Below are positions 20,478-32,881 of a stretch of DNA of 64,000 nt, piece by piece. This stretch comes from Beroe forskalii (lineage: Eukaryota; Ctenophora; Nuda; Beroida; Beroidae), in the NCBI GenBank assembly GCA_011033025.1, contig WFMF01000204.1, positions 124,001 to 188,000 on the forward strand, read 5' to 3'. Numbering within the stretch: position 1 is the first letter of the stretch; each line of letters begins with the position of its first letter. Position numbers and translations under genes: made by a program. Under the pieces are notes generated by a model. That model was not told the DNA's origin, searched no databases, and worked only from the letters and a program-made list of their open reading frames with translations.

Positions 20478-21109
20478 TGTTGATGTGTGATATTTGGTAC
20501 TTTTAGAGAATGAATTGGAAGTACTACTTCATAGGTCGTGAGGCTGAGTACGTGCCTTCAACCGAGTAGCAGCTGGAGTATAGTTTTAACTTGTAATATG
20601 TTTTGTAGAGATAAGAGTTTGAGAATGAGAGAATTGTGAGACTGAGTTTTAACCAGGGTATTGCGTCGTTAAACAGGTTTGCTTTACTGATCAGCAGAGA
20701 GATAAGAGGTCAAAATAGGCGAGTGAAAAGGATGAGCTAAGAGTCAGGTGAGAGGAGTAGCGGAGTTAAAGAGAGGGAAATTACGAGATAGAGTTTTAAC
20801 AGTAGAGAATATGGAAGTCAGGGGGAGAACGCCCAAATGGCAAGAGAGTACTTAAGGAGCTGAGGAGTAGAGGAAGAGGCGATAGGAGGTGCGGTGTGGA
20901 GCGCTCAGTGCGGAGGCGGAGAGGACTACAGAGGAAGGAATGCTGTGAGCTGAGTGCGGTGATGTGGATCATGAGTTCGGGGTTCTTCAGTTCTGGATTG
21001 GATTCTGTTATTCTACTGTTATTCCATTCATTTATTGCAAAGGAAGTGGTTGTACTCTATTGGATCTCTATGGGAAATGGGAATAACGGAAGAGAATCTT
21101 AAATTAACA
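20478..21109 (+). repeat. Left LTR
   Basis: A 632-bp repeat with TG...CA ends. It differs from the right LTR by scattered substitutions and small indels in the 20870-20895 part, so the insertion is not brand new. Confidence 0.85.
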
Positions 21110-22244
21110 TAAGTGGAGCCTGGTCAAACGAACCCAACATGTATGGTAAAGAGGACGAGGAGAATGGCAACCATGGAGAATGGGAGGATGAAAGAAAAGA
21201 TTGGAACCAGAAGTTCAGATGATGGACGACGACATCACAGGAAGGTGGACCCTAGCCAACAGTCGAAGTGTAATCTTCGAAAAACCCGGAAGAAGGAAAT
21301 TCTTCAGCAGTCAATGACCAATCTGCCAGAGTGAAGATTTAATGGAATGATGAATTAAGAAAATAAGAAATTGCGTAGTTTTCTGGCAGAATCGATGGTT
21401 TTCTAGAACCATTATTATCAGGCCGAATTTCCTCCGATGAATAAATGAGGAATTTGTGCACCCTCATGGAAATTCGTGTCTCATTAAAAACTCACATAGG
21501 GTAGATTGTGAACACAAGAACCAGACTAACTACGATTAACGAAACAGCCTTGCCCCTTGGGCTGTATCACTCTCCAGAATGGTCATACGGACACGGGCAC
21601 AAGTTGCGTTTCAGGAGTTCAGCAGACTGTGGTGACGGCGATGATAATGGTCGGAAACTCTGTTAACATGACAGTTACAGAGATGGGGACAGTTACGGAG
21701 ACGAGGATAGAAACGGAGATGGGGATGGCGACGGAGACGGGGATGCATGACGGATCAAGAAACAGGGAAATGTGGTTTATTACCATGATGGCAAGCGATG
21801 ATGATGGGGTGTAATTAAAAGTTCAGAAATACGAATTAATCATGGACAATGGACGTACTTTCAAAGTTTTAAGGATGTAGTTTTCTAAATCATGAGAGAC
21901 ATTTTTGAGGTACGAGAATTTGGTAAAATTTAAATGAATAGGATAGCTGGACACTTTTGAGCTTTGGGAAAGCTAGTTGAAATTTTGAATTATGTGAATT
22001 GAAAGGGTTTGTAACTAAGTGAGCGTGCGTGTGAAGTGAACGTGTGTGAATTGGGAGTGTGTGTAAAGTGATTTAGTGAGGGAAGTGATTGTGAGACTGA
22101 GACTTGAGAATTGGCTGAGAGATCAATGCAAGAGAGGTTTGACTAAGGTTGGAGTAAGCGCAGAGTAAGAGTTAATCTTTTGAATGAAAGTTTTTTATGC
22201 TGCAATAGCATCATAATAAACTATCAAAATTTTGGAGGGTGATG
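21110..22244 (+). other. Interior of the LTR element
   Basis: A primer-binding-site-like sequence opens it and a polypurine-like tract closes it. Short ORFs (for example 21113-21334 and 21557-21814) show no retroviral domain. The second runs through a simple 'GGAGACGG'-type repeat. Confidence 0.6.
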
Positions 22245-22886
22245 TGTTGATGTGTGATATTTGGTACTTTTAGAGAATGAATTGGAAGTGCTACTTCATA
22301 GGTCGTGAGGCTGAGTACGTGCCTTCAACCGAGTAGCAGCTGGAGAGTATAGTTTTAACTTGTAATATGATTTGAAGAGATAAGAGTTTGAGAATGAGAG
22401 AATTGTGAGACTGAGTTTTAACCAGGGTATTGCGTCGTTAAACAGGTTTGGTTTACTGATCAGCAGAGAGATAAGAGGTCAAAATCGGCGAGTGAAAAGG
22501 ATGAGCTAAGAGTCAGGTGAGAGGAGTAGCGGAGTTAAAGAGAGGGAAATTACGAGATAGAGTTTTAACAGTAGAGAATATGGAAGTCAGGGGGAGAACG
22601 CCCTGATGGAAGGAGAGTATTTAAGGAACCCAGGAGTAGAGAAGAGGAGCGGTGATATAGGTGTTGCAGTTTGTGGAGCGCTCGGTGCGGAGGCGGAGAG
22701 GACTACAGAGGAAGGAATGCTGTGAGCTGAGTGCGGTGATGTGGATCATGAGTTCGAGGTTCTTCAGTTATGGATTGGATTCTGTTATTCTACTGTTATT
22801 CCATTCATTTATTGCAAAGGAAGTGGTTTTACTCTATTGGATCTCTATGGGAACTGGGAATAACGGAAGAGAATCTTAAATTAACA
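22245..22886 (+). repeat. Right LTR
   Basis: A 642-bp repeat matching 20478-21109. It is followed by the TTTA target duplication and the resumed minisatellite. Confidence 0.85.
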
Positions 22887-23277
22887 TTTATTCCCTGCCC
22901 TGTGCTATATGCTAATATTTCTATTGTTTTTCCTTGCCCTGGGTTATATGTTAATATTTCTATTGTTTTCCTTGCCCTGGGCTATTATATGGCTTATATG
23001 TTAATATTTCCATTGTTTTTCCTTGCCCTGGGCTATATACCTATATGCTAATATTTCTATTGTTTTCCTTGCTTTGGGCTATTATATGGCTTATATGCTA
23101 ATATTTCCATTGTGTTTCCTTGCCCTGGGCTATATGCTAATATTTTTATTGTTTTTCCTTGCCCTGTGCTCTATGCTAATATTTCCATTGTTCATTCCCT
23201 GCCCTGTGCTATATACTAATATTTCTATTGTTTTTCCTTGCCCTGGGCTATATGCTAATATTTCTATTGTTTTTCCT
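22887..23277. repeat. ~40-bp minisatellite array, right part
   Basis: A continuation of the array at 19345-20477 with the same units, including longer variants containing 'CTATTATATGGCTTATATG'. Confidence 0.9.
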
Positions 23278-23280
23278 TGT

Positions 23281-23692
23281 CGTCCTACTAAACTTACTAG
23301 TTAATTCACGAAATTTTGCAGGTCAGTTCAATTTGATCCAACTAAGAAAATGTGTTTTCAGAATTTTGAATTTCGGCCATTTTCACGATTTACAGCCTCT
23401 TAAAAACCCCATTTTTGGCCTAAAATGGACTTCTTTGTCTATAATTGTCCACACGGACCAAAAATAAGGCTGAAAACTGCTTTTCCCATGGGCCTGCCTT
23501 CCAGACTTCCAGAGAGTGTACTAGAACCAAATACTGATGCATTTATACACAGAGTTTTCCCCAAGTCCAATTGTTTCAGAGTATTTTCTGAATTTTAATC
23601 AGTATCTTGGGGGAGGGGTCGTCCTAATAAAGTAATAAACTTACTAGTTAACTCATGATATTTTGCAGGTCAGTACAGTTTGATCCAACTAA
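23281..23692. repeat. Tandem ~345-bp duplication, first copy and start of second
   Basis: 'AACTTACTAGTTAA' and 'TTTTGCAGGTCAGT' occur at 23290-23325 and again at 23638-23675. The second copy is then interrupted by a MITE at 23693-24008 and resumes with the same 'GAAAATG' and 'TTCAGAATTTTGAATTTCGG' words. Confidence 0.75.
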
Positions 23693-24008
23693 GGGGCCAT
23701 CCATAAAGGACGTCCGCAAAATTTCGGCCATTTTAGACCCCTCCCTCCCCCTTGTCCGCAAACGTCTGCAATCAAGAAACCCCTCCCTCCCCCCCCCCCC
23801 CGGACGTCCGCATTTTTCCTTAAATTTTTTTGGTTCATAATTTTTTGACCCCGAAATTTCATGATTTTCTAGTGAAATAGCCGTCAAATCGCCCAAAATT
23901 GCGGACGTCCGCATTTGGCCAAACACCCCCTCCCCCTACGTCCGCATTGGCCAGACTCCCCCCTCCCCCTTCATTGCGGACGTCCTTTATCTCTTTATGG
24001 ATGGCCCC
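23693..24008. mobile_element. 316-bp inverted-repeat MITE with TAA target duplication
   Basis: The ends 'GGGGCCATCCATAAAGGACG' and its complement are flanked by TAA (23690-23692, 24009-24011). The interior repeats CCCTCCCCC and GACGTCCGCA words. The unoccupied site is visible in the paralogous copy at about 23337-23350 ('CAACTAAGAAAATG'), which proves the insertion and its duplication. Confidence 0.9.
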
Positions 24009-24560
24009 TAAGAAAATGCTGCTTTCAGAATTTTGAATTTCGGCCATTTTCACGATTAATAACAGTCTCTTATAAAAAAAAAACTGATAGGCGCGAAAAA
24101 TCGCTCGAAACGTGGTGAACCTGCCTTTAGTCCAGCATGTGCTGTAAGAATTGACGCCCCAAGATTTAACTGGGGATCCTAGAAACCGCGGTTTCAAATA
24201 ACAGTCAGAATCAGTGTCTATTCTGAGGTAATATGTTGAATGAAACAATGTCAAGTTGTGGGAGCAAGTATCATCTAACCCCTTGTAGATTAGGTATACA
24301 CACTGTGCACTCATTGCACAAGCAGTGTGTAGACTGTAGCTATTGTACGCTGGTACACCGAGTTCTACCTAGCAGTGTGGAGCAATGCAAGAGTAACATT
24401 TATAATCCCTTTTTAGAGCTGACCCGCATAGGATTCCAAATAACTGCGATTCTCTACTATAGTACTATATAAAAAGTGACAACCTTGAACATTGTCTGTG
24501 CTCAGCCATAACTAGGGAAGGTTGTTATGGACTCCGAAGTTGCGGGTTAATATCATGCTT

Positions 24561-24687
24561 ATGTGTGCAAATGGATCGATCAAAGGATCGATCAAACTAC
24601 AGTGAGCGCAATTTGCATTTCATGCAATTTTTGTTGAAATTCGTGCGTTCTTTCGACAGATCCTTCGATCGATGCATGCGCAAACAT
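24561..24687. mobile_element. Palindromic MITE, ATGTGTGCA family, copy 2
   Basis: The arms ATGTGTGCAAATGGATCGAT and the complement ending CATGCGCAAACAT pair around a ~60-bp centre. It lies just upstream of the first recognised arrestin exon. Confidence 0.6.
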
Positions 24688-24763
24688 ATGAGTAATAACC
24701 CAGAGACTCGTTAGAAAGACATCTATTCCGCACTATGATACTATTTTCTTCTTACTTCTCCAG

Positions 24764-27700
24764 GGAAACAGACGAAGGCACGGAGACATACGAGGTAGAA
24801 TTTGATGCTGACAAGGAATTCTTCAAAGTCAAGATAGACCTCAGTCAAGGAAGGACTTGCGTAAGTACTCTGTTACATTTGGCAATTTAACCATCGAAAA
24901 GAAACTATTTTCGCTGTCGCAGACACATTTAAAGCTTTACACTTTACAGTATCTTAAAATTTCAATTTTATGATTAATCAAATTTCGCCTCTTGTAAGCT
25001 TGTATTAAAACAGTAAAGAGGAGTATGGTAAAATCAGACGCATGTGCTTTGAGGAGAGTTGAAGCTGAAATTGCCACAATGTCCTCTTTCTTAAGTTGAA
25101 GCTCTCCTCTTCCCTTTCACCCGATAATGTGCAACGTTTAGACTCTGGAGGTGCTGTAAAACATGCCCTATCACTGTATCAGACATACTTTCCATACCTT
25201 CCACACAAATCCATATTTTCGCTAGTTCATGAGCCTCTAGCTAGACTTAAATCTAAATTAAAATCACCATTCGCTGACTCCACAGTGGAGTCTCCACTGA
25301 TTGTATTCAAGAGTCGCATAGTTCACAAGAAGTGTCCTCACTCGTGGGACTTGGGTTGTTACTTTTTTACTTCGACTCCTCACAAAATGTTATTTTATCC
25401 CGACTACAGTTGCACCAATTTGTAAAGCACATGTGCTTTTGGGCCAACTGCTCATTTCCCTTATTGAGTTATTAGTAACTCGATATGCTGGTTCAACGTA
25501 TCATTTGTGGATGATCTAATCAGCCTTTACATGAAACAGTATCTGAATGCGTAACTGTACATTTGGCTGAATGTTACTCTTAACATCAAACCAGACCTAC
25601 CCTGATAAGCTCATACCACGGTGTTCACTGATCGGATGTCCGCTAATTCAAACGTGGAATTTCTTTTCTATTATTACGTTATTACAAACTTACAAAAGTA
25701 CAAAGATTGTATGGGGGTGATGTACACATGTACTTTGAGCGAGAACAACGATTTTCGAGGTTTCAAATACCTATGAAGTTGCTGTTCCTCATGTAAGGGG
25801 TCTATAAGTGGTTATATTGTACGTAACGTCCCCTATTCTTATCAACTGCCCATATTTTTAGCTTAGTTGCATTGTATGGAGCATTAGTCTTTATTATAAC
25901 TTACTGCTTTACTGTACCTTAGTGTACACTATGGTGTGTTCTTTGTTTTTCCACAAACAGTAACCTATGACCTGCACTGTATGAGTCTGTAGGCTTCTTA
26001 GGAGACTCTATTTGTAGTTAAAGTTACAAAACAAGGGGCTTACTATACATAGCTTTAGAAAAGTAGAAAGCTCAATTGTCACTACATGTTATGCTAATAA
26101 TGAAACAGTTAATTATATCTAACCGCAACTGCATTATTCTGTAAAATATATTCGTTTTATGTGAATTCTTAACATAATATTATCCCACGTTTCCTATAGA
26201 GCTATAGTAAATTAGTTATGATAACCACAATGAATTAATCATTTAGTCGCCAATATCTGGAACAATTAGCTATTCATTGCCATGTAATTTGTTGGGAAGT
26301 TTTACTGTTCAATGGCGGCAACTAGTTAGCTAATGACTCTATTTCATGCGACATTACATATGTTAATAATCCTAATCACTCCATTTACCCATCATCTCTA
26401 GCGACTCAAATTGTCACATCTGCAGTTAGCGTTAAATCATCGTGAACAAATTCTCATGGTAGCAATCAGAGTGATTCCCTAAATGATAAACGGAATATCA
26501 TGAATTAGATAAACAAAGCTTCTATCCAGAATCCGTTTACAAATGCTATGGACTGGTGCAATGTCTTAAGATCTATGTACTGTATTGAAAAATGTTGCAC
26601 TCTGTGTATTAAAAGGTTATCAAGCGAGTGTCTCCTTACCGGTTTCTATCGCACGATGTAGACCGTAGTGACATAAGTTCCTTATGGGATGAATATAAGC
26701 CGAGTGGTATAAGCCTTCCAAATTCATGTTTCACACTACAGTTCATAACTTGGAGTACAAGGTACTGTAATTATCAATACCCCCTAGAACCATAGTATCC
26801 ATAGTGATCACTATGCAGTAAATTGTAAACACTGTATGCAAGTAAATCACGAAACTTCAAACTTCATGGCAAGGTCACATTAACAGACTTCATTACTTTT
26901 AATCAGCAGGAACGCGCGAACGCCACAGTCTTTTTGTGCTTCAGGCAATGCGCTAAAATTCAATTATTTCGTGCATCGATTAAGATATGCGCGCGCTTTC
27001 GGAGAAAATTTTAATTGATGTCGTGTAAATTTATTAATTCGACTTGTTATTTCAAGCTAGCTTCACGTTCAAACTTCAACATGGGTTTGTAAAAAATTTG
27101 CAGAACAAGCATCATTCATTACTCAATGTGCTCAGACCAATGTTTGATGATATGCAATGAGTGGTATCATAACTCATGAATTACGCAGCATGCACGTAGG
27201 GAAATTTGAACCGGTTTATTTACTGATTTACATAAAGCCATTTGGAAATCAGCATTCCCAGTTTTATGCTAATTACTTCCCACACTCAGTTAAATCATCC
27301 TAAGGCTTCTACTGCAGTACCAGTGTACACTACAGTGTGTGTATGTTCTAAGATGTACTGCCTTAGTTATTAGCATTCCTCTTCAGTTAGCTGCAAACAG
27401 GTGATAAGTTCAGTTAAGTCACGAATTGGCTCAATGTCGATCAGAAAACCTTGGCATAATTCCAATTTAGATTTCATGATCGCGGTCGTAAAATTAAGAA
27501 ACAATTTTAAAAGTTGTGTTTGAAGTCACAGCTGTCCCCTGACTATTGGAAACAATGTGGTGGAATGGTACTTCCTCATAAGTATACATACATACAGTGT
27601 AGCTGGCTGTAGTATTCTGAACCATCTCATGAGTAGCCAGGTAGCAAACCAGTAGGTAATGATGCAGGAAATGAAAATAAGTCTGATCTACAGTTTTAAT

Positions 27701-29840
27701 TGTAGCCTGACTTATACCTGACTTAAACCTATTTTCACTGGATTCTATCCTCAGATCCCTGCCGGACAATGGATCTACCCTTTCCAGTTCCAACTTCCAA
27801 TGGACGTGAGTGCAACCTTGATTTGATAATAATCAGAAAATGTTTTGATATTCAAAATCCCAGGAAATCTATTGGTTCTGGTCACTGTATATCTTGTGAT
27901 TTGATCGGTTTGTAAACGCGTACTCTAAATTCAGCCCTATACTTCAGCTCCCAGCTTCCTTCGAGTTCAAGGACAGTCGCTGGTCTGGGGGCGAGAAGAA
28001 CAAGATCAAAGCCAAAATAGAGTACTCTTTTAAAGGGACTGTGGAAGTGAATGGGTACTTTGCAAAGGATCTCAAGGGCAAAGCAAAGGTGGAGATGCTT
28101 GCTGTGGCGCTCAACACTATCCCTCCTGGCAGGATGACCACGACGGAAGAGGTAGTTTATCATATATTCAATATCAATCACAGAATGGATCATATGACTG
28201 TGATCACGCCAGCAAATTGAATTCTATTTTCAAAATCAATTTCGCATTTTTGCATTCATTCGAATTTTATTCTCAATTTCGATTGTATTCCCGCCGTAGT
28301 TTTGTATTTATTGTATTTATTGCTGGGTTTGAGCCCCCATTGATGTATATTCTACCCACAGTCCGGGTATAAATCACTGTATTTTCTGCAGGTGAAGCTG
28401 CTCTGCTGCATTCCAAGAGGGGATGTTGAGTTGTCCGTGGAGGCTGATAAGGGCGCCTACTATCTGGGAGAGACAGCTCAGATGAGGGTACAAGTGGATA
28501 ATAGGAGCGAGAGCGAGGTAGGTTATTAGGCTCAGGGATGCCAGGGTGATCGAGGGATGGGGGTGGTTTCGGGGACACCAGGTTGATTTGGGGGTCAGGG
28601 AGTCGAGGGGTTATTTGAGGGGGCAGGTTCAGGGATAACAGCCCGACGGGGTACTGATGATTCCAATGATACGTTAGAAGTAGGTTTCGTATACCCGTAG
28701 AAGATTTTAGGAGAATTGTGGAGTTTCAAGGAGGTTTCATTCGTAGGTTTTGAGAATCCGTGGTCTAATAGTATGTACTTTTTCAGATCGAGAAGATGCA
28801 CGCCAAGTTTTACCGCTTCCTGACACTCCGAGCTGACGGGCACACCAAGACTTTCCGACACCTCCTCCAGGAACTGAAATACGATGTGAGTAGCTCTATT
28901 TTTGTAAGACGCTGTCAGGCCCCCTTGTCAGACGCGCTGTCTGACAAGCCATTTGCTTAAAGATTTGAATGTGAGATTCTTTGAAAGACTTCAGTGTGCC
29001 CAGTGAAATATAGGAAGGAAGATATTCTGATTTTATCTAAAAAACCTTGTATCAGTTAGTCAAAGTGTGACCGTTACCTAAAGTAAACTGAAATACCCTC
29101 GAATAACATGTTTTCGCTCTCACAGGGTTGCAAATCTGGTGATCAGTTGGATCAGTTCCAAGCTCTGCCGCTGACTGGAGAATTCCTTCCTGTCACTGAC
29201 TCCAAGCACATCACTTGCAGGTAACCCACTAACCACTCTAACCCATACCTAAGTGTGCACATGGATGGATAAAAACGTGTAAAATTACGCGCACTGTAAA
29301 ATGCACCTTATCAATCTGTTCAATGTTCATCGATCAACACACATTACACGTGCACACTTATGTGTAACCACAAATGCCTAACATATCATTTTATTTACGA
29401 CTTGTTGCTTGAAATTTCAAGTAGACGAGGAAAGTGCAACTTGTAACTGATAAATTGAGTTAAATATCAGTTAAATGGTGCATCCTAGATGGAGCTATTT
29501 CCACCTCTTCATTTTAATTTCCACTAAATAATAATCATTAGCTCTGCTTTCCATGTTAAATCTGTAGATAGAGTGCTGACAGTAACCCCTCTCATGTCTC
29601 CATGTGAAGATTTAATCTCAGCTCTGTAATACCATGTTCCCAGGTACCAGATTGAGATAGAGTGCTGACAGTAACCACTCTCTCTTTTCCAGGTATCAGA
29701 TTGAGATAGAGTGTGACATCCCGTGGGCGCCTGATGTAGAACTCCACATTCCAGTGGGTCTGTTCGAACCTCCCCGGCAAGTGTGGGGCTACCAACCTCC
29801 CCCTGAGATGGTCTACTACCCGCCACCTCCGCTGGAGTAG
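24764..29840 (+). CDS. Alpha-arrestin (arrestin-domain-containing) gene, 3' seven exons
   Basis: Exons: 24764-24860, 27755-27805, 27948-28151, 28392-28517, 28787-28885, 29126-29220 and 29693-29840, all with GT-AG borders and matching phases (stop 29838-29840). About 272 residues are seen; the N-terminal arrestin strands lie in unrecognised upstream exons. Family marks: IPAGQWIYPFQFQLP then LPASFEF (end of the N-domain), KIKAKIEYSFKGTVEV, CCIPRGDVELSVEADKGAYYLGE and VDNRSESE (start of the C-domain), and RYQIEIECDIPW with LHIPVGLFEPP (last strands). Alpha-arrestins are trafficking adaptors that link membrane proteins to ubiquitin ligases. The Pro/Tyr-rich tail (QPPPEMVYYPPPPLE) has no canonical PPxY. 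The last acceptor is duplicated upstream. Confidence 0.88.
29251..29359. mobile_element. Palindromic MITE, ATGTGTGCA family, copy 3
   Basis: The arms AAGTGTGCACATGGATGGAT and the complement ATCGATCAAC...CACGTGCACACTT are diverged but alignable with the other copies. It lies in the last arrestin intron. Confidence 0.5.
29541..29692 (+). repeat. Tandem copies of the last arrestin 3' splice site
   Basis: The true acceptor (TTTTCCAG, exon from 29693) is preceded 49 bp upstream by a copy, TTCCCAG|GTACCAGATTGAG, and by a third partial copy with 'AGATAGAGTGCTGACAGTAA' near 29567. Use of the 29644 acceptor would keep the phase but reach TGA after RYQIEIEC, removing the last strand and the Pro/Tyr tail. 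Confidence 0.75.
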
Positions 29841-30112
29841 GAAGGGAGAGACTGGAGAGGGACTAAAGAGGAGATGGGAGGAGGTAGGAAGGGAGAGAGG
29901 GACTAAAGAGGAGATGGGAGGAGATGAGACTGTGGAGAGAGGGACTAAAGAGGAGATGGGAGGAGATGAGACTGTGGAGAGAGGGACTAAAGAGGAGATG
30001 GGAGGAGATGAGACTGTGGAGAGGGACTAAAGAGGAGATGGGAGGAGATGAGACTGTGGAGAGGGACTAAAGAGGAGATGGGAGGAGATGAGACCGTGGA
30101 GAAGGATGAGAG
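29841..30112 (+). repeat. ~41-bp purine-rich tandem repeat in arrestin 3' region
   Basis: Five to six units of 'GGGACTAAAGAGGAGATGGG' plus 'AGGAGATGAGACTGTGGAGA' start directly after the stop codon. They are probably transcribed in the 3' UTR. Confidence 0.85.
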
Positions 30113-30228
30113 ATAAACTTAGAGTAAATACCTTCCTAAATAGGGGCCGCGTGTCTCTTTGAAATGCAATATAGCATAATTATATTTGAATCCGTTACTT
30201 GTGATTATTAAGGCGATGATAAGCAATA

Positions 30229-30428
30229 AGGCCGTGGTGTCTCGATCTTTTGAGGGGCGGTGTATTACGCCGCGCTTGGGTACTTTTTCGCGGCGCGTGA
30301 TAGCGCGCAAATGTGCTTTACCTATGTTTTGCATAGAAATGAGAAAATACATTTGTGCGCTTTAACGCGCCACAAAAAATACCCAATACACAGACACTGC
30401 ATCTCAAAAGCTCGAGATTCTATGGTAA
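30229..30428. mobile_element. GC-rich foldback element, GGTGTCTCGA family, copy 1
   Basis: It begins near 'CCGTGGTGTCTCGATC'. It has inner inverted arms GCGCGCAAATGTGCTTTACC / ACATTTGTGCGCTTTAACGC, and the outer arm returns as CTCGAGATTCTATGG. It is related to 31626-31816. Confidence 0.55.
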
Positions 30429-31625
30429 ATCTCCAGTCAAAGAGATTTGTAGTTTTTGAAAGGATAAATACTTAATAGTTTGATAAACGAATACTGAAGA
30501 TAACAATTGTTAGGTCAATGATATAAGCTCTTGTTACGGAGCCTTATGCGCAAGCGATAGGGACAATATGTGGCAATGTAATATGAATTATTTTTGAACA
30601 ACCTTTTGTTTACCCTTTACAGCGTCTATTTGTAAAATGATCAACCTGTTAATACAATGTTATCCAATTCAGTATCTATGGTATTTAACTGAATTTGAAC
30701 TTTAATTCGAACTTAAGGATAAGTCAACATTTGCTGAGTTTAGTATATCAATCCTGGAAAATGTCGCTTATTTATATGATCATAAATAATCATAATATAA
30801 TAACTCATTTTTGCAACTTTGTCACTTTCTCGCATCTGCAGTGAGATTTATTAAATAACACTTGTAGATTTTTGAAATAAGTCTATCTGATGTAGCCTTT
30901 TTTACATGAATTTGATGTTAATTAATATTAGTAGAATTAATATTAGTAGAATAGCTATGTAGTTATACTTCTTAAAATGTACTTCTTAAAATGAAAGTTC
31001 GAAAATTTCGTAACAAATTCATTCAGTTGTTTCATTTTTCCCTTATTCAACATTTTTCAGCCATTTAAAAATCACATGATTTTTCAATTTTTCAACAATT
31101 TTTCAAATTCAATCATCGCCAAATTTTTAGTCAATAGATTGGCATACCTAAACACTGTTTGGAATATACATCTGTTTACACTGTTTACTGTTTAAAACAG
31201 TAAACAGATTGTATATTTTGTACATTTATGGGGTGGCTTTCTTTGCCACGAGCCTCCAATTCCAAACAGTACTCCTGGCAGCATTCAAACCACCAGATGT
31301 TAACATGTTACATTGTTATTGTGTTACATGAATATGTTTGAATAGAACGCTCCAGTGTTAATGTTATATACAGCAAGTGTTGTTTTACACTCTTCATCCC
31401 ATTATGAACACTTTCACAGTCGCTATTTACACGAACAGTTTTTTGTGAAGTCCGTCTTATTTTGAAGCTAATGCCACAAAAACAATTGCAAATGCAATTT
31501 CTAAGTTTCATTTTAAATTTTACTCTACGTAAATACGTAGAATTGAAAATCATGTAATTTCACTTTTTGTGACGTCATTCTACTTCTGGTGATATCAATC
31601 TACAATATAACATTAACAAATACAA
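30429..31625. other. No gene visible
   Basis: AT-rich intergenic DNA with a small inverted repeat (CTGTTTAC / GTAAACAG) near 31170-31210. No supported exon. Confidence 0.4.
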
Positions 31626-31816
31626 TGGTGTCTCGACTGTTTGACGCGCGGCGTATTAAGACGCGCGTTCAGAGTTTTGCTTTTTGGCGGCGCGTGATTC
31701 ATGATTGCGCACAAATTTTCTTTTTATGCAATTGAAAAATAAAAGAACATTTGCGCGCAGCAAAAAGCACAACGCGCGTCGTAATGCGCCGCGCACGAAA
31801 GAGTCTAGACACCACA
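31626..31816. mobile_element. GC-rich foldback element, GGTGTCTCGA family, copy 2
   Basis: The outer arms TGGTGTCTCGAC and GTCTAGACACCA pair. The inner arms ACGCGCGGCGTATTAAGACG and CGCGTCGTAATGCGCCGCGC pair with few mismatches. CpG-dense arms sit in AT-rich DNA. Confidence 0.65.
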
Positions 31817-32880
31817 GTTGTACTTGTACCACTGGACTATCTAAGTGGCACTTTCGCATATTATTCATAATCATTCCTTAGTGTTGCTTTGAGTTCAACT
31901 TAAAGTTACTGTTGATGAGTTTAGTCCTCAATTATTTGCTGAACCAGTTAGGCGTATTCATTAACAGTAACTTAAAGTAATATAATTAAATTATTTGCTG
32001 AGCCAGTGACCCAGTTAGGCGTACTCTGTACCATCTTCATGAGTGTGGAACGTTAAACTTAACTCACAGTCACAAGGGTCAAACTCAATAATAATATATT
32101 GAAACAAAAAACAAAGTTTGAATGTGAGTCAGAGTAAGAGCACCTTTTCCATGAGGCAGTGAGGGGGCACATGAGGGTTGAAACATGAAACAAGTGTTCT
32201 GTAGTCGTACTCGTAGAGACCGTGTGTTTGTTCTTTGCTTTCTAGTGTTTCATACACAATGTATATTCTAAGTAATTAATAGTGTCATTCTCTCTAAGTA
32301 TCATTTACTTCTATAATCATAGTCCAGATTTCCACTCATGCAGATAAGATATTCAATGTATCCTACCATTTTGCATAGAAATAGAATCGAGTTCATGTTT
32401 ATTGGATTCAAAAACTCTAAAATGCGACGACCGAAATCGCCGCAAGAGAAATTTTACAAATACAAGTGTACATTTTCTTCTTTTCTAAGGAATCTCGACT
32501 TCAATATATGATAAATGTTGAATTTTGCTCTCAGTCTCAAGATTTGTTCATTTTATTTCTGTACTTTTATTCTTGCAACGCTTGAGGGCTTGAAAATATA
32601 CGTGTCATTGAATACGTGTGGTTGCAACATGAGTATATTTGGCCCCTCTTGTTTTACTTTTGAAGATAGGCGTTTTGTTTTTACCATACGTTTTGTTTTC
32701 ACCATACGTTACATAACTGCAATATCATATAACTGAATATGTCGTACTCGTATGGTATCGGTATTGGTAACCATGGAACCTGAAACTGTGGCAATGCTTA
32801 TTTATTAACATTACAATGCAGAGTTTCCGTGCCTGAATAACCGGGCTTTTAGTTTTGTCACAAATGCTAAGCATAAGTGC
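31817..32880. other. No gene visible
   Basis: Low-complexity AT-rich DNA. Short ORFs lack splice support. Confidence 0.35.
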
Positions 32881-32881
32881 A

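Larger units (their letters stand above)
20478..22886 (+). mobile_element. Non-autonomous LTR retroelement (TRIM/LARD-like) inside the minisatellite
   Basis: Direct repeats 20478-21109 and 22245-22886 begin TGTTGATGTG and end AATTAACA. The 4-bp duplication TTTA flanks the whole (20474-20477, 22887-22890). A primer-binding-site-like TGGAGCCTGGTCAAACGA follows the left LTR (21114), and a purine-rich GGAGGGTGATG precedes the right LTR. The 1.1-kb interior shows no gag, protease, RT or integrase, so it would depend on enzymes from elsewhere. It lies in the same ~40-bp array on both sides, confirming insertion. Confidence 0.85.

Noticed and set aside
19345-20490. Long hydrophobic ORFs in the ~40-bp array that resemble multi-pass membrane proteins
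   Set aside because: They are the minisatellite read in changing frames, with indels breaking every frame; no start context or splice sites.
21557-21814. Small ORF with MTVTEMGTVTETRIETEM
   Set aside because: Runs through a degenerate GGAGACGGNGAT simple repeat in the LTR element interior.
20478-22886. Simple segmental duplication of 640 bp
   Set aside because: TG...CA ends, a flanking TTTA duplication, a primer-site-like start and a purine tract fit an LTR element better.
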